This document shows, in pieces, positions 26,621 to 34,842 of a stretch of DNA of 64,000 nucleotides (position 1 is its first letter; each line of letters opens with the position of its first letter). The translations under genes and the position numbers were made by a program. Under the pieces are notes generated by a model, which was given only the letters and a program-made list of their open reading frames with translations, had not been told where the DNA came from and searched no databases. Origin of the DNA: Myxococcales bacterium (GTDB lineage: Bacteria > Myxococcota_A > Polyangia > Haliangiales > Haliangiaceae); contig JADJJK010000025.1 of NCBI GenBank assembly GCA_016706545.1, positions 62,001 through 126,000 on the forward strand, in the 5' to 3' direction.

Positions 26621-28327
26621 ATGCATTCTCGTGTTCCGCTCGGCCTCTTGTTCGCCGCCGTCGTTGTCGCTTGCTCGGTGGATGCCGTCAGGTTCTCTTC
26701 TGGCAGCCCGCCCATAGAAGACTGCGCCGCGACCGGGGATGAGGACGGTAACGGGGTAGCCAACTGCGAGGATCCAGCATGCGCCGACGCCGCAGTCTGC
26801 GCGGTGGAGTGTGGCAACGGCCGCGTGGACTCGGGCGAGCAGTGCGACGACGGTAACACAGTCATCGGCGACGGTTGTGACAGTGCCTGCCTCCAGAGTT
26901 CGGTGACGTATGCCAAAGCGTCTAACACTAACGGTTCCGATTTCCTCTATTCGATCACAATATCTGCAGACGGCTCGACTCTAGCAGTAGGAGCCCGAGG
27001 CGAGGACAGTGCGTCTACCGGGATCAACGGAGACCAGACTAGCAACGCGACGGCCGAGTCAGGTGCGGTCTATGTCTACGTGCGAAATGGCGCGAGCTGG
27101 AGCCAGCAAGCATACATCAAGGCGTCTAACACGGGCGTGGGAGATCTCTTCGGCCACTCGGTGTCGCTGACCGCGGACGGATCGACCCTAGCGGTGGGCG
27201 CCTACGGGGAAGCTAGTCTGGCCACTGGGGTCGATGGCGACCAGACCAGCAATGCCGCGAGTGGTGCAGGTGCGGTCTATGTGTATGTTCGCAAGGGTGC
27301 AACTTGGAGCCAACAAGCGTACGTCAAGGCCTCCAACACGGATCTCGGAGACCGGTTTGGCTACTCGGTGTCATTGTCAGGGGATGGCTCAACCCTTGCG
27401 GTGGGCGCCCCACTTGAGGACAGCGCGGCCACTGGAGTCAACAGCGATCAAACCGACAACACAGCGACCGACTCGGGAGCAGTCTATGTCTATGCGCGCA
27501 GTGGCTCCACCTGGAGCCAGCAGGCGTATGTCAAGGCCTCCAACACAGGCGATAGAGACCAGCTCGGCTACTCACTGTCGCTATCAGCGGATGGTCTGAC
27601 CCTTGCAGCGGGTGCGGCAGAGGAGGACAGCGCGGCCACTGGAGTCAACGGCGACCAGACTAGTAACATCGCTACTAACGCAGGAGCGGTCTACGTGTAC
27701 GTGCGCATCGGTTCTGCGTGGAGCCAACAGGTGTATCTCAAGGCCTCAAATACAGGTGCGTTCGACGCCTTCGGTTATTCAGTATCAGTGTCAGCGGATG
27801 GCTCTGCGCTGGCAGTAGGGTCTCTGACCGAGGATAGCGCCGCCACCGGAGTCAACGGCGACCAGACCAACGACATGTCCGGTGGTGCTGGCGCAGCCTA
27901 TGTGTACCTACGTAGCGGCGCGACTTGGCGTCAGCAAGCATACGTAAAAGCCTCCAACACAGGCCCGGCTGACGCCTTCGGCGCTTCCGTGGGGCTATCC
28001 GCGGACGGTTTGGCGCTCACGGTGGGGGCCACAGGGGAGGACGGAGCCGCTGCTGGCACCAACGGCGACCAGACCAGTAACACGGCGGCCGAAGCTGGAG
28101 CAGCATATCTGTACGTTCGCGACGGGGCGAGTTGGAGCCAGCGGGCGTATGTCAAGGCGTCGAATACGGGCACTCGTGACTTCTTTGGCTCCTCAGTGGC
28201 GCTATCGGCAAACGGTTCAACCTTGGCGGTGGGCGCCCTTGGAGAAGCGAGCGCGACCACCGGAGTCAACGGCGACCAAGCCGACAACGCCGCAGTCAAC
28301 TCGGGGGCGGTCTACATCTACCGGTAG
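26621..28327 (+). CDS. FG-GAP/integrin-alpha-like seven-bladed propeller lipoprotein
   Basis: The N-terminus (LGLLFAAVVVAC) is a lipoprotein signal. Next come Cys-rich segments with the myxobacterial motif CGNGRVDSGEQCDDGN near residues 65-95. The remaining ~470 residues consist of seven repeats of ~58-60 residues, each KASNTGxxDxFGYSVSLSAD, then GSTLAVGAxxEDSAATGVNG, then DQTSNxAxxxGAVYVYVRxG. This is the FG-GAP/integrin-alpha type propeller, often calcium-binding and adhesive. Probably surface exposed. The gene interrupts what looks like a duplicated kinase tail (26200-26530 and 28340-28563), so it was likely inserted or placed by rearrangement. Confidence 0.78.
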   Translation: MHSRVPLGLLFAAVVVACSVDAVRFSSGSPPIEDCAATGDEDGNGVANCEDPACADAAVCAVECGNGRVDSGEQCDDGNTVIGDGCDSACLQSSVTYAKASNTNGSDFLYSITISADGSTLAVGARGEDSASTGINGDQTSNATAESGAVYVYVRNGASWSQQAYIKASNTGVGDLFGHSVSLTADGSTLAVGAYGEASLATGVDGDQTSNAASGAGAVYVYVRKGATWSQQAYVKASNTDLGDRFGYSVSLSGDGSTLAVGAPLEDSAATGVNSDQTDNTATDSGAVYVYARSGSTWSQQAYVKASNTGDRDQLGYSLSLSADGLTLAAGAAEEDSAATGVNGDQTSNIATNAGAVYVYVRIGSAWSQQVYLKASNTGAFDAFGYSVSVSADGSALAVGSLTEDSAATGVNGDQTNDMSGGAGAAYVYLRSGATWRQQAYVKASNTGPADAFGASVGLSADGLALTVGATGEDGAAAGTNGDQTSNTAAEAGAAYLYVRDGASWSQRAYVKASNTGTRDFFGSSVALSANGSTLAVGALGEASATTGVNGDQADNAAVNSGAVYIYR

Positions 28328-28339
28328 CGGCTGCCATCT

Positions 28340-28563
28340 CCGAAGTGCCCAGGACGCAGGGCTCTTGGCATCACGACGTTGCTGCTGAGGTCAGAGGCCG
28401 GCGCGAAGAGCCCGTCCGCGGAGCCAGCGGTCCCTCCAGTAAGTCTGGGGCCGCTGCGCCCGCGCGCCGCAAGCGCGACAGCAAGCAAGAGCCGGCGCAG
28501 GCGTCGACTCCGAGTCCCACAGATCCGGGGCGGATCGTCGACGTGAAGCTGGGCGGCTCGTAG
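28340..28563 (+). pseudogene. Duplicated fragment of the kinase C-terminal tail
   Basis: The sequence encodes, with a frame change, ALGITTLLLRSEAGAKSPSA and then APARRKRDSKQEPAQASTPS and TDPGRIVDVKLGGS. It repeats the end of the kinase (ATVLLRSGAGAKHPAAEPAA ... TDPGRIVDVKVGGS) with ~80% identity. It has no start and no kinase domain, so it is a remnant of a second kinase copy or of a duplication flanking the FG-GAP gene. Confidence 0.65.
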
Positions 28564-28577
28564 CGCGACCGAGCCCG

Positions 28578-29378
28578 TCAGCGGGTCTCCCGATTGATGC
28601 GCGCCATGTACACGGCCTTCTTCATCTGCTGAGCGGCCATGTCGTCTGGGTGCTTCGACCAGCGCTCGGCGAGTTGGAGGATCTGGGCGTCGGATGGGTC
28701 CTCGTCGAGGTAGAGTTCGAACCATTCGGCGAGGCCATAGACGACCGATGCCGGCAGGTCCGGTCGCTTGCCGAGTTCGATCAGCAACGTTCGACGCTCC
28801 GACCAGCGCTGTTCCTGCTCCGTCTTGTCAAAGGTTTTGAAGGTGCTCATCATCGACAACGCCGCCTCCCAGTGGAAGGGCTGGTCATCCCGGATCCAAT
28901 CGCGGATCTGCGCGAAGTCCTTGATCACTTGACCGAGCGCGACACCAGCAGCACCGTGCTCGTCGCGTGAAGGGTTTTCCACCTCGGCGATGAGGATGCG
29001 TTCCGCGTCGGGCAGCGCGTAGTCGGCGAGCAGACCGTAGGCTCTAGTACGCATGAAGGGTGAGCCCAGAGCGATGACACGCTCCAGTGCCTTGGAGGTG
29101 CGCTGGCGCGCGGCCTCGTCGGGTCCCTGTTTGAGCCAAGCGTCGACCAGGAGCATGGCCGCAAGTCCTGGGCCCTGATCGGTTTTCGACTGAGGGTCGG
29201 CCATGACCTCGAGCGCTTGCTGTGCCCGCTCGTCGGTGATCGGGGCCTCCTTGGGCTGTGGATCTGCCTTCTCCACCTTCGACGACTCCTTTGTGGCCAC
29301 GCGAGGTTCTGCCTTCTTGTTGGAGCATCCAGCGTGCAGCGCGAGTAGCACCCCCAGGGTCAAGAGCATACGGATCAT
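28578..29378 (-). CDS. Helical-repeat lipoprotein coupled to the DUF4157/HET-C gene
   Basis: The 266-residue protein starts MIRMLLTLGVLLALHAGC, a lipoprotein signal with Cys at 18. A short charged linker (KKAEPRVATKESSKVEKADP) leads to ~200 residues of helical pairs with HEAT/TPR-like spacing (TSKALERVIALGSPFMRTRA, LPDAERILIAEVENP). Its ATG overlaps the stop of the DUF4157/HET-C gene (ATGA, four bases), so the two are translationally coupled. Stable 1:1 expression of an envelope lipoprotein with a putative toxin is what one expects of an immunity or membrane-tether partner; this is inference. Confidence 0.65.
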   Translation of the reverse strand: MIRMLLTLGVLLALHAGCSNKKAEPRVATKESSKVEKADPQPKEAPITDERAQQALEVMADPQSKTDQGPGLAAMLLVDAWLKQGPDEAARQRTSKALERVIALGSPFMRTRAYGLLADYALPDAERILIAEVENPSRDEHGAAGVALGQVIKDFAQIRDWIRDDQPFHWEAALSMMSTFKTFDKTEQEQRWSERRTLLIELGKRPDLPASVVYGLAEWFELYLDEDPSDAQILQLAERWSKHPDDMAAQQMKKAVYMARINRETR

Positions 29379-30219
29379 GGCGTGACCTTACTACGATTGC
29401 CGCGCGTCGCGTTGCGTTCGCGGATGTGGCGCGCCACCTCGTCGGGGTGCGCGTTGACGTATGTCTCGGTCACGGTCCTCCACCAATTCGTATCGTTGGG
29501 GTGCGAGATGATCAAGTCCACCAGATCCAGCAGGGCACGCACGCCCGGCCGGTTCACTACGTCCGCGTTGTCGGCGTCGCTTTGGGCGTGCTGGTAGCCG
29601 GTCTTGGCCGCGCTTCTCCTCAGCGGTGGCACGTCCGCTGGCCTCCCGGTTGAAGGCGTCATGACCGACCTCCATCCTCGACGTGTCTAGCGAGCCATGG
29701 TCGCCGTACAGCGTGCCGCGGTCCTTCCACATGATCTCGACCTGGCGGAGCACGTGTCGGTCGGCTTCGCTCGCCAGCGCTCGGGCCAGCCCCCCGAAGA
29801 TCGACCCTTCCGCGTGTTCGTGCTTCGCACCTTCTTGGTGCAGCTCCGGGTGGAGAAGCTCACCGTGGCTCTCGTGGTGGTCGAGCGTGTCTCCCATCGG
29901 GGTCCCCTTGCCGTGGGCACGGAAGTCCTGATACGCGGCGTGGTCCTTCGAGATCCGGAGTGTGACGGCGCGAGCGGGCCGAGAGCGATCCAGCCACCAC
30001 CTGGCGCCGGTTTGACCGGGCCCACGATCGGCTCGAGTTCGGAGTCGGAGAGGCCAGCCAGATCTCCGCCTGGCAAGAGCCTCGCCTCGAGGGAGGTCTG
30101 ACTCTCGAAGATCTCGACGTGATCGTGGACGTCATGGAGCGCGTCGCCAATGGTGCGATTGGTCTCGTCACGCGAGTCGACGCCGGTGATAGAGTCGATC
30201 AGCGTCACCATGCCGAGCA

Positions 30220-31512
30220 TCAGCTGCTGCTTGATGCGATCCCGAACGCGACTTTGATCTGGTCCCGCATCCAGTCCTGGATCAGCTCGAGGAGTTGCTC
30301 CATAAGCGTCACCGCGGTAGCGCCGATCGGCCCGAGGTACCTGGCGTACCTGATGTACTTCTTGATGGTTTCCAGAGTCTCTTTTGCTTCCTTGTAGAAG
30401 CCGACGTAAGATCCGATCGCCGACGTAATCGATCGATCCGCCATATCCAAGGCAACACCGGAGGGGTGCTCAAACTCGGGATTGTCGACCAACGGCAGAG
30501 GGATCTCTCGCGTCGTCCAGGTGAGCGATACCCCAGTTGGGACCGGTAGGGTCATGCCCGCGCTGTCGCAGCCCTCGCCGAGCGCCATCACCGCCGCCAT
30601 CGATCGATCTGACCTGGCGATCGCCTTCATCTTGCCCCAAGAACTGACCTTGTCGGGGCTATCGATGACCAACCCGACGATCTTCTCGATCGACTCGTCG
30701 ATAGCCTTTTGCAACAGAGGCGCCTTGGGCAGCAGAATGTGGCCGATGCTGCCCTTCATGTCGACGCCCGAGACCGAGCCGGTGGTCACCACTTGACGCC
30801 CTTCGATGCCTGCAGTGGCGTCGAACAGGGTGTCGACGTAACCCTTTTTTCTGCTCTTGAGCGGTTGCTGTGAGCGCACACCGCCGGGCGCCTTCTCGTT
30901 CTTGTCAACCTGATGGAGAAAGCTCTGGACCCCTGCAGGATTTGAGCGTTTGCGGTCGGCTGCGAGGCCGATGTAGCTGTTGAGCGCTACCTCAATGAAG
31001 TTCGAGTGCGAGAAGTAGTCTTCGATGGCGTGCAGGCCAGAGCCGATGTGGAAGCGGCCCTGATCGGTGGGGCCGACCTGGGCCGCCTTCATCCAGTGGT
31101 TCTTGATCCACTCACAGCTGTTGTAGATGTGGTTCTGCAGTCCGGCGTCGCTGACCTTGAACAGCTCCGGATTCTCCAGCTGCCGCCCAGGCGCAGCGGA
31201 TCCGGCCAGATCTCGATCTCGGTCCGGGTCTGCGATGCGCTTCACCGGGGTGGACTTGCCCGGGGCGAACTTGGAGGTCGCGACGTGTCGCCGCCCTCCA
31301 GGGTTCGCTTGCCCGGGCGCAGCGCCCCTTGGGGCCCTTGTGATGCACGATGGCGTCCGTGTTCGCCGCGTAGCCCTGCGGCTGGTCGACGTGCTGCTCT
31401 GGACGGTACGCCTGCATGTTGCCCTTGACGACCGAGTCCGCGAGCGTCGGCCCGACCTCGAGGATGGCGAGGGCGCGAACGATAGAGTCCGTGATGGCCT
31501 CGCTGCCGGCAT
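30220..31512 (-). CDS. HET-C-like domain piece of the DUF4157 effector
   Basis: From ~31290 to 30240 this frame is natural coding sequence. It contains FKVSDAGLQNHIYNSCEWIK, the HET-C signature RFHIGSGLHAIEDYFSHSNF and IEVALNSYIG, then SVSGVDMKGSIGHILLPKAP and a long helical region (ITSAIGSYVGFYKEAKETLE). The His and Asp/Glu of 'HAIEDYFSHS' would bind zinc in the related phospholipase C/S1-nuclease-like families. The first ~70 residues are out of frame, and the last four (ASSSS) come after a frameshift; the real chain continues as RIKQQLMLGMVTLIDS. HET-C was named for fungal heterokaryon incompatibility. Confidence 0.68.
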   Translation of the reverse strand: MPAARPSRTLSFAPSPSSRSGRRSRTRSSRATCRRTVQSSTSTSRRATRRTRTPSCITRAPRGAAPGQANPGGRRHVATSKFAPGKSTPVKRIADPDRDRDLAGSAAPGRQLENPELFKVSDAGLQNHIYNSCEWIKNHWMKAAQVGPTDQGRFHIGSGLHAIEDYFSHSNFIEVALNSYIGLAADRKRSNPAGVQSFLHQVDKNEKAPGGVRSQQPLKSRKKGYVDTLFDATAGIEGRQVVTTGSVSGVDMKGSIGHILLPKAPLLQKAIDESIEKIVGLVIDSPDKVSSWGKMKAIARSDRSMAAVMALGEGCDSAGMTLPVPTGVSLTWTTREIPLPLVDNPEFEHPSGVALDMADRSITSAIGSYVGFYKEAKETLETIKKYIRYARYLGPIGATAVTLMEQLLELIQDWMRDQIKVAFGIASSSS

Positions 31513-31563
31513 GACCGATGGGCGGGCTCTTCTTGCCGTCCGCGGGTCGCTTGGGCAGGTTCG

Positions 31564-32202
31564 TCAGAAGGTTATGCACGAACGGCGCGTGCATCTGCGA
31601 GAAGTCCTGCATGTAGTTGCCGGCGTAGATGGCGTTGGCCCCGAACCTCGGGTGTTCCTGGCTGGCTCCGCTTGAGGTTGTCGGGTTGGCCGGAGCCCGT
31701 CGTGCGGATCTAGGCCGGCGATCTGCCGCTCCAGTCCCTGGTGGCCACCTGAGCCCGCGTCGAAGCGCTGCACCGCCTTCATGGCGACGCTGCTGCCACC
31801 GGCCTTCGCCCCGAGGAGCTCGCTGGCCGACTCGCCTTTGACGACCTTGTCGGCGACCGCGTCGGCATGCTGCTCGTAGGAATCGCCACTCTGGCCAACG
31901 CCCCCCTTGAGGCTGACCCCAGCGCGCTGTTGAACCACGTGCGCGGCTTCATGGGCCGCGGTGTGGAGGTCCGGCGCCGCCGCGAACGCAACGTGGTTAC
32001 CGGTCGCGTAGGACTGCGCCCCCATGGCGGCGCTCCCCTCGGCGGCCGGGCCGCCGACGTGTGCTTGGACCTGCGACAGATCGTGGTCGGCGCCGAACGA
32101 CGCCTGGATTTGACCGAGGAACGGCAACGGCCCCTGCGCCGGCAAGACCGTGGGCGGCGGCGGTGTGGATGTGCTCGGTGTCGCCGCCGCCGCCGGCACC
32201 AC
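31564..32202 (-). CDS. DUF4157 domain piece of the HET-C effector
   Basis: Residues ~20-140 follow the DUF4157 consensus: LGQIQASFGADHDLSQVQAH, then ATGNHVAFAAAPDLHTAAHE, AHVVQQRAGVSLKGGVGQSG and DSYEQHADAVADKVVKGESA. The HEAAH motif could bind metal. The preceding leader lies in another frame (31997-32491, ending EPVQLRGAGG before a shift at ~32190). After GLERQIAGLDPHDGL the frame is lost at ~31685 and the protein continues as QEHPRFGANAIYAGNYMQDF. Confidence 0.7.
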   Translation of the reverse strand: MVPAAAATPSTSTPPPPTVLPAQGPLPFLGQIQASFGADHDLSQVQAHVGGPAAEGSAAMGAQSYATGNHVAFAAAPDLHTAAHEAAHVVQQRAGVSLKGGVGQSGDSYEQHADAVADKVVKGESASELLGAKAGGSSVAMKAVQRFDAGSGGHQGLERQIAGLDPHDGLRPTRQPQAEPARNTRGSGPTPSTPATTCRTSRRCTRRSCITF

Positions 32203-32711
32203 GAAGCTGCACAGGCTCCTGCGTCGTGGCGGGCACCGGGGTGGTTGGTCCGAGCCCCATGGCGCTCATGAGCTTGTCGTTCGCGTCCCAGTCGCCCGCC
32301 CGTTGCAGGCCAGGGCCCTCGCCTGCGGAGCGCTGCCCCGCTCGTGGTGCGAGGCTCGTGCGGGGCTCATTCCCTTCACCCAACGGCGCCGACGGTAGGG
32401 ACTGCGTATGCGTCTGCTTCCCTGGCGCCACGGTGGGGGAGCGGTGCCCCTCGTTGTTGTGAAAGGTGCCCCGCTGCTCGGATGATCTCATGGAGGACCG
32501 TCTCGGCGGAGGTGGGGGAAGGTTGCGAAGAACCCAGTGGTCGGTTCATGGATTCTGGAAACCGAAGGCATTGCGACGCCTTAGGGTCTGTCGTTGGGGC
32601 TCTCCTCGGTCCGCTGACCAGAAACGCGAGAGGAGGGACGGTGGAGTTCGGCAGATCTCCCCATCCCCAGCGCCTTGCTCCCCTCATGGGGCACTGCCGC
32701 AGGGTGCAGGC

Positions 32712-32939
32712 ATGGCGACAACCGCTTCTCCGTGGGAGCCGATCGACCCTCTTCGTTGTCGGCACTGCAGCGCGCTGTTGGCGCGGGTGGGGCCGTTGGC
32801 GGTCTCGATCCGCCGCGGCGGCTTCGAAGTGATGGTGACGGGCAGCGATGCGACGCTGCAGATCACCTGTTACCGGTGCCGAGCGAGCCACACCGTGAAG
32901 ACGGGCTCGCCGCTGGAGCACGGAACCCGCCCGGGCTAG
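32712..32939 (+). CDS. Com-like zinc-ribbon protein
   Basis: The 75-residue protein has two CxxC knuckles, LRCRHCSALLARVG and ITCYRCRASHTVK, separated by a beta stretch (SIRRGGFEVMVTGSDAT). This is the layout of Mu-like Com proteins ('IRCxxCxxLLxxG ... IxCPRCxxxN'), small zinc-binding regulators encoded near phage genes. The ATG at 32712 was chosen because it begins just before the zinc ribbon. It is the first recognisable phage-type gene of the island. Confidence 0.6.
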   Translation: MATTASPWEPIDPLRCRHCSALLARVGPLAVSIRRGGFEVMVTGSDATLQITCYRCRASHTVKTGSPLEHGTRPG

Positions 32940-33049
32940 TGGCGCGCATCGACGCCTCGACGTCTTCTTCACCCGATCATCCCAGAGCGCAACGACGCCT
33001 TTGACCCAGCCCTGCGCGCAGCGATGCGCAGGGGCAGCAAAGGCAGCGC

Positions 33050-33949
33050 ATGCGCGGCAGGTCTGCTTGGGAAGCGCTTCACCAGAGCTTCCGCACGACG
33101 ATCCGAACCTATCGAGGGGTGCAGGCGTTTCGGGCCGCCGCAGCGGGCGCGCCCGCGCTTGCCCGCTTTTCCGACGGGGAGGCGGTGGTGGCGTTCTTGG
33201 CGCAGCGTGATGGCGACCCCGAGGCCAAGCAAGCGGTGCTGGAAGACCTGGTGCGCATGGCACAGGGCGCTCACCAGGTCCTCGGCACCGCGCTCCTGTG
33301 GCTGGGGCTCTGGCCAGGGCTGGATGCGGTCTTTCGTCGGGGGCTGCGGCTCGCGGACGCCCACGAGGTCGTGTCGGACATCAGCATGGCGTTCACCGCC
33401 GAGCTGCGGCGCATTGACTTGTCGGTGGTGCGGCGGGTCGCGGCGACCTTGGTGCGCAACACCGAACGAGCGCTGCTCGTCCAACGCAAGCGGGACTGGA
33501 AACGCCTTCTGTGGCAGGCGGCGACGAGTTCCGCGCCGGCTATCGCGGAAGATCGCCCGGCCGGTAGCGAGAGGTGGCAGCGTGCAGCTGAGGTCGACGC
33601 ACTACAGGCCTGGCAGCGCACCTCCGTGGACCAGCTCGAGCGCATCGTGCCGCTGACTGCCATCGGCCACGAGCCGGAGTGGTTCCTGCGGTGGCTGCGC
33701 GAGGTGCTGGGGCGAGACGCGCGGCTCGTGGTCTCAGTGGTCGTCTGGGAGCAGACCCAGCACGAGGCGGGGCGGCGACAGCATGTGTCGCACGAGGCGG
33801 CGCGGAAGCGCTTTCGCCGGGCGCTAGCGCGCGTGCGGGCGCGATTCGCAGAGCGAGTGTCCCAGGAGGAGGGGCGAGGCGGCGTTTCGGGGAGCGAGGA
33901 GGGACCCCATGGATGTTCTGGAACCAACGGCCGACCTCGGGCTCGGTGA
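33050..33949 (+). CDS. Sigma-70-like DNA-binding protein, 299 aa
   Basis: The protein is helical and rich in Arg/Ala. The end (residues ~225-275: LGRDARLVVSVVVWEQTQHE, then HVSHEAARKRFRRALARVRA) has the look of a sigma-70 region 4, a helix-turn-helix followed by the 'ARKRFRRALARVR' recognition/basic helix common in phage and ECF-like factors. No region 2 is clear. It precedes the small frameshifted gene, overlapping its start. A similar protein is encoded at 48278-49114. It may direct transcription of island genes; inference only. Confidence 0.5.
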   Translation: MRGRSAWEALHQSFRTTIRTYRGVQAFRAAAAGAPALARFSDGEAVVAFLAQRDGDPEAKQAVLEDLVRMAQGAHQVLGTALLWLGLWPGLDAVFRRGLRLADAHEVVSDISMAFTAELRRIDLSVVRRVAATLVRNTERALLVQRKRDWKRLLWQAATSSAPAIAEDRPAGSERWQRAAEVDALQAWQRTSVDQLERIVPLTAIGHEPEWFLRWLREVLGRDARLVVSVVVWEQTQHEAGRRQHVSHEAARKRFRRALARVRARFAERVSQEEGRGGVSGSEEGPHGCSGTNGRPRAR

Positions 33950-34117
33950 CTTCGTGCGCCTCCCAGGGCTGTTCCGGCGCTGGGGAGCCTCGAGCAGCTC
34001 GCGGAGCCGGACGCCGACCTCTATGTGGAGCCGGCCGGAAGCTCAGCAGACGGCACGTCCCTCCTGTCCGTGTACCGGCGCCCACGCGCGCCACGAAGGA
34101 AGGAGACGCAGCGATGA
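33909..34117 (+). CDS. Small hypothetical protein (frameshifted)
   Basis: The ATG at 33909 begins MDVLEPTADLGLGDFVRLPG. After ~residue 23 the natural composition moves to the next frame: LGSLEQLAEPDADLYVEPAG, then SSADGTSLLSVYRRPR. A one-base indel near 33980 (GGCGCTGGGG) joins them into a ~69-residue protein whose TGA overlaps the ATG of the following gene (ATGA). The tight overlap supports the restored frame. Function unknown. Confidence 0.5.
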
Positions 34118-34839
34118 CTGACATGTGGGAACAGACAGAAGAACTCGCCAAACGACACGAGCAGAACAGCGGCTTTTGGCTCAAGCTCGCCAACGATGAG
34201 GACACAGCCGTGGTCGTGTTCCTCGGAGGGCCGTACCCCCGCGAGGTCTGCTTCCTCGAGGGGAAGTACGTCCCGTTCGATGACGCCGCTCGAGCCAAGG
34301 GGGGCAAGTCCTCTCTGCGGGTGGCGATCAACGTCGCCCTCTATCCCTCCAAGGAGGTGAAGGTCATCGAGCAAGGCGCGGTCTTCTTCAAGGACCTGGT
34401 GCGCGTGCGGACCAAGTACGGGCTCGAGCAATGGGCGTTCGAGGTGCAACGGCATGGCGCGGCCAAGGACCCGAAGACCACCTACAGCCTCTTGCCCGAG
34501 CACAAGCTCTCGGACGACGAGCGCCGCGCGTTTCTGGCGCTCCCGCTCCACGACCTGGAGAAGATGTACACGGAGGAAGCCGAGGACGCGGTCGCCGAGC
34601 CGCTCGGCAGCTACGACGCCCGGGTCGCACAGCCCGTCGACGCCGCCACCGCGCAGGCGTTGGTGGCGTCGCTGCGCGACCTGCCCCGCGAGGCCGTGGA
34701 CAAGTTCCTGGCCCACTTCGGCCTCCAGCGCATCAAGGACCTGCCCGCAACCCACGCCGCCAAGGCCACCGCCTACGTGGCCCAGCTCCGCCAGGATCTG
34801 GCACCACCGGCCGCCGTCGACGTGGACCCCTTCGCGTAG
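34114..34839 (+). CDS. Phage-type protein, possibly single-strand DNA-binding
   Basis: The start ATG overlaps the previous stop, with AGGAGA upstream. The 241 residues have an N-terminal helical part (WEQTEELAKRHEQNSGFWLK), a beta-rich centre (TAVVVFLGGPYPREVCFLEG, VRTKYGLEQWAFEVQRHGAA) and a conserved-looking element TYSLLPEHKLSDDERRAFLA. The end is flexible and acidic (PPAAVDVDPFA), as in many phage single-strand DNA-binding proteins. It lies four bases before the DinG-like helicase, fitting a replication/recombination role. The assignment is a suggestion from composition and context, not a firm match. Confidence 0.5.
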   Translation: MTDMWEQTEELAKRHEQNSGFWLKLANDEDTAVVVFLGGPYPREVCFLEGKYVPFDDAARAKGGKSSLRVAINVALYPSKEVKVIEQGAVFFKDLVRVRTKYGLEQWAFEVQRHGAAKDPKTTYSLLPEHKLSDDERRAFLALPLHDLEKMYTEEAEDAVAEPLGSYDARVAQPVDAATAQALVASLRDLPREAVDKFLAHFGLQRIKDLPATHAAKATAYVAQLRQDLAPPAAVDVDPFA

Positions 34840-34842
34840 CCC

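Larger units (their letters stand above)
29375..32491 (-). pseudogene. DUF4157 + HET-C-like effector gene, broken by several frameshifts
   Basis: The gene can be read as one ~1000-residue protein only by changing frame about six times (near 32190, 31685, 31300, 30240, 29975 and 29612). Order: N-terminal acidic/Gln-rich leader (31997-32491), DUF4157 domain with AAHEAAHVVQQRAG (31564-32202), RFGANAIYAGNYMQDFSQMH (31560-31660), a HET-C-like core with GSGLHAIEDYFSHSNF (30220-31290), a helical C-terminal part (KQQLMLGMVTLIDSITGVDS) and the end VDLIISHPNDTNWWRTVTE ... GNRSKVTP. 'AIYxGNxxxDFSQ' plus 'GxGxHAIEDxFxHSNF' are diagnostic of HET-C, related to zinc-dependent phospholipase/nuclease folds. 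Either a pseudogene or an active gene with read errors. Confidence 0.7.
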
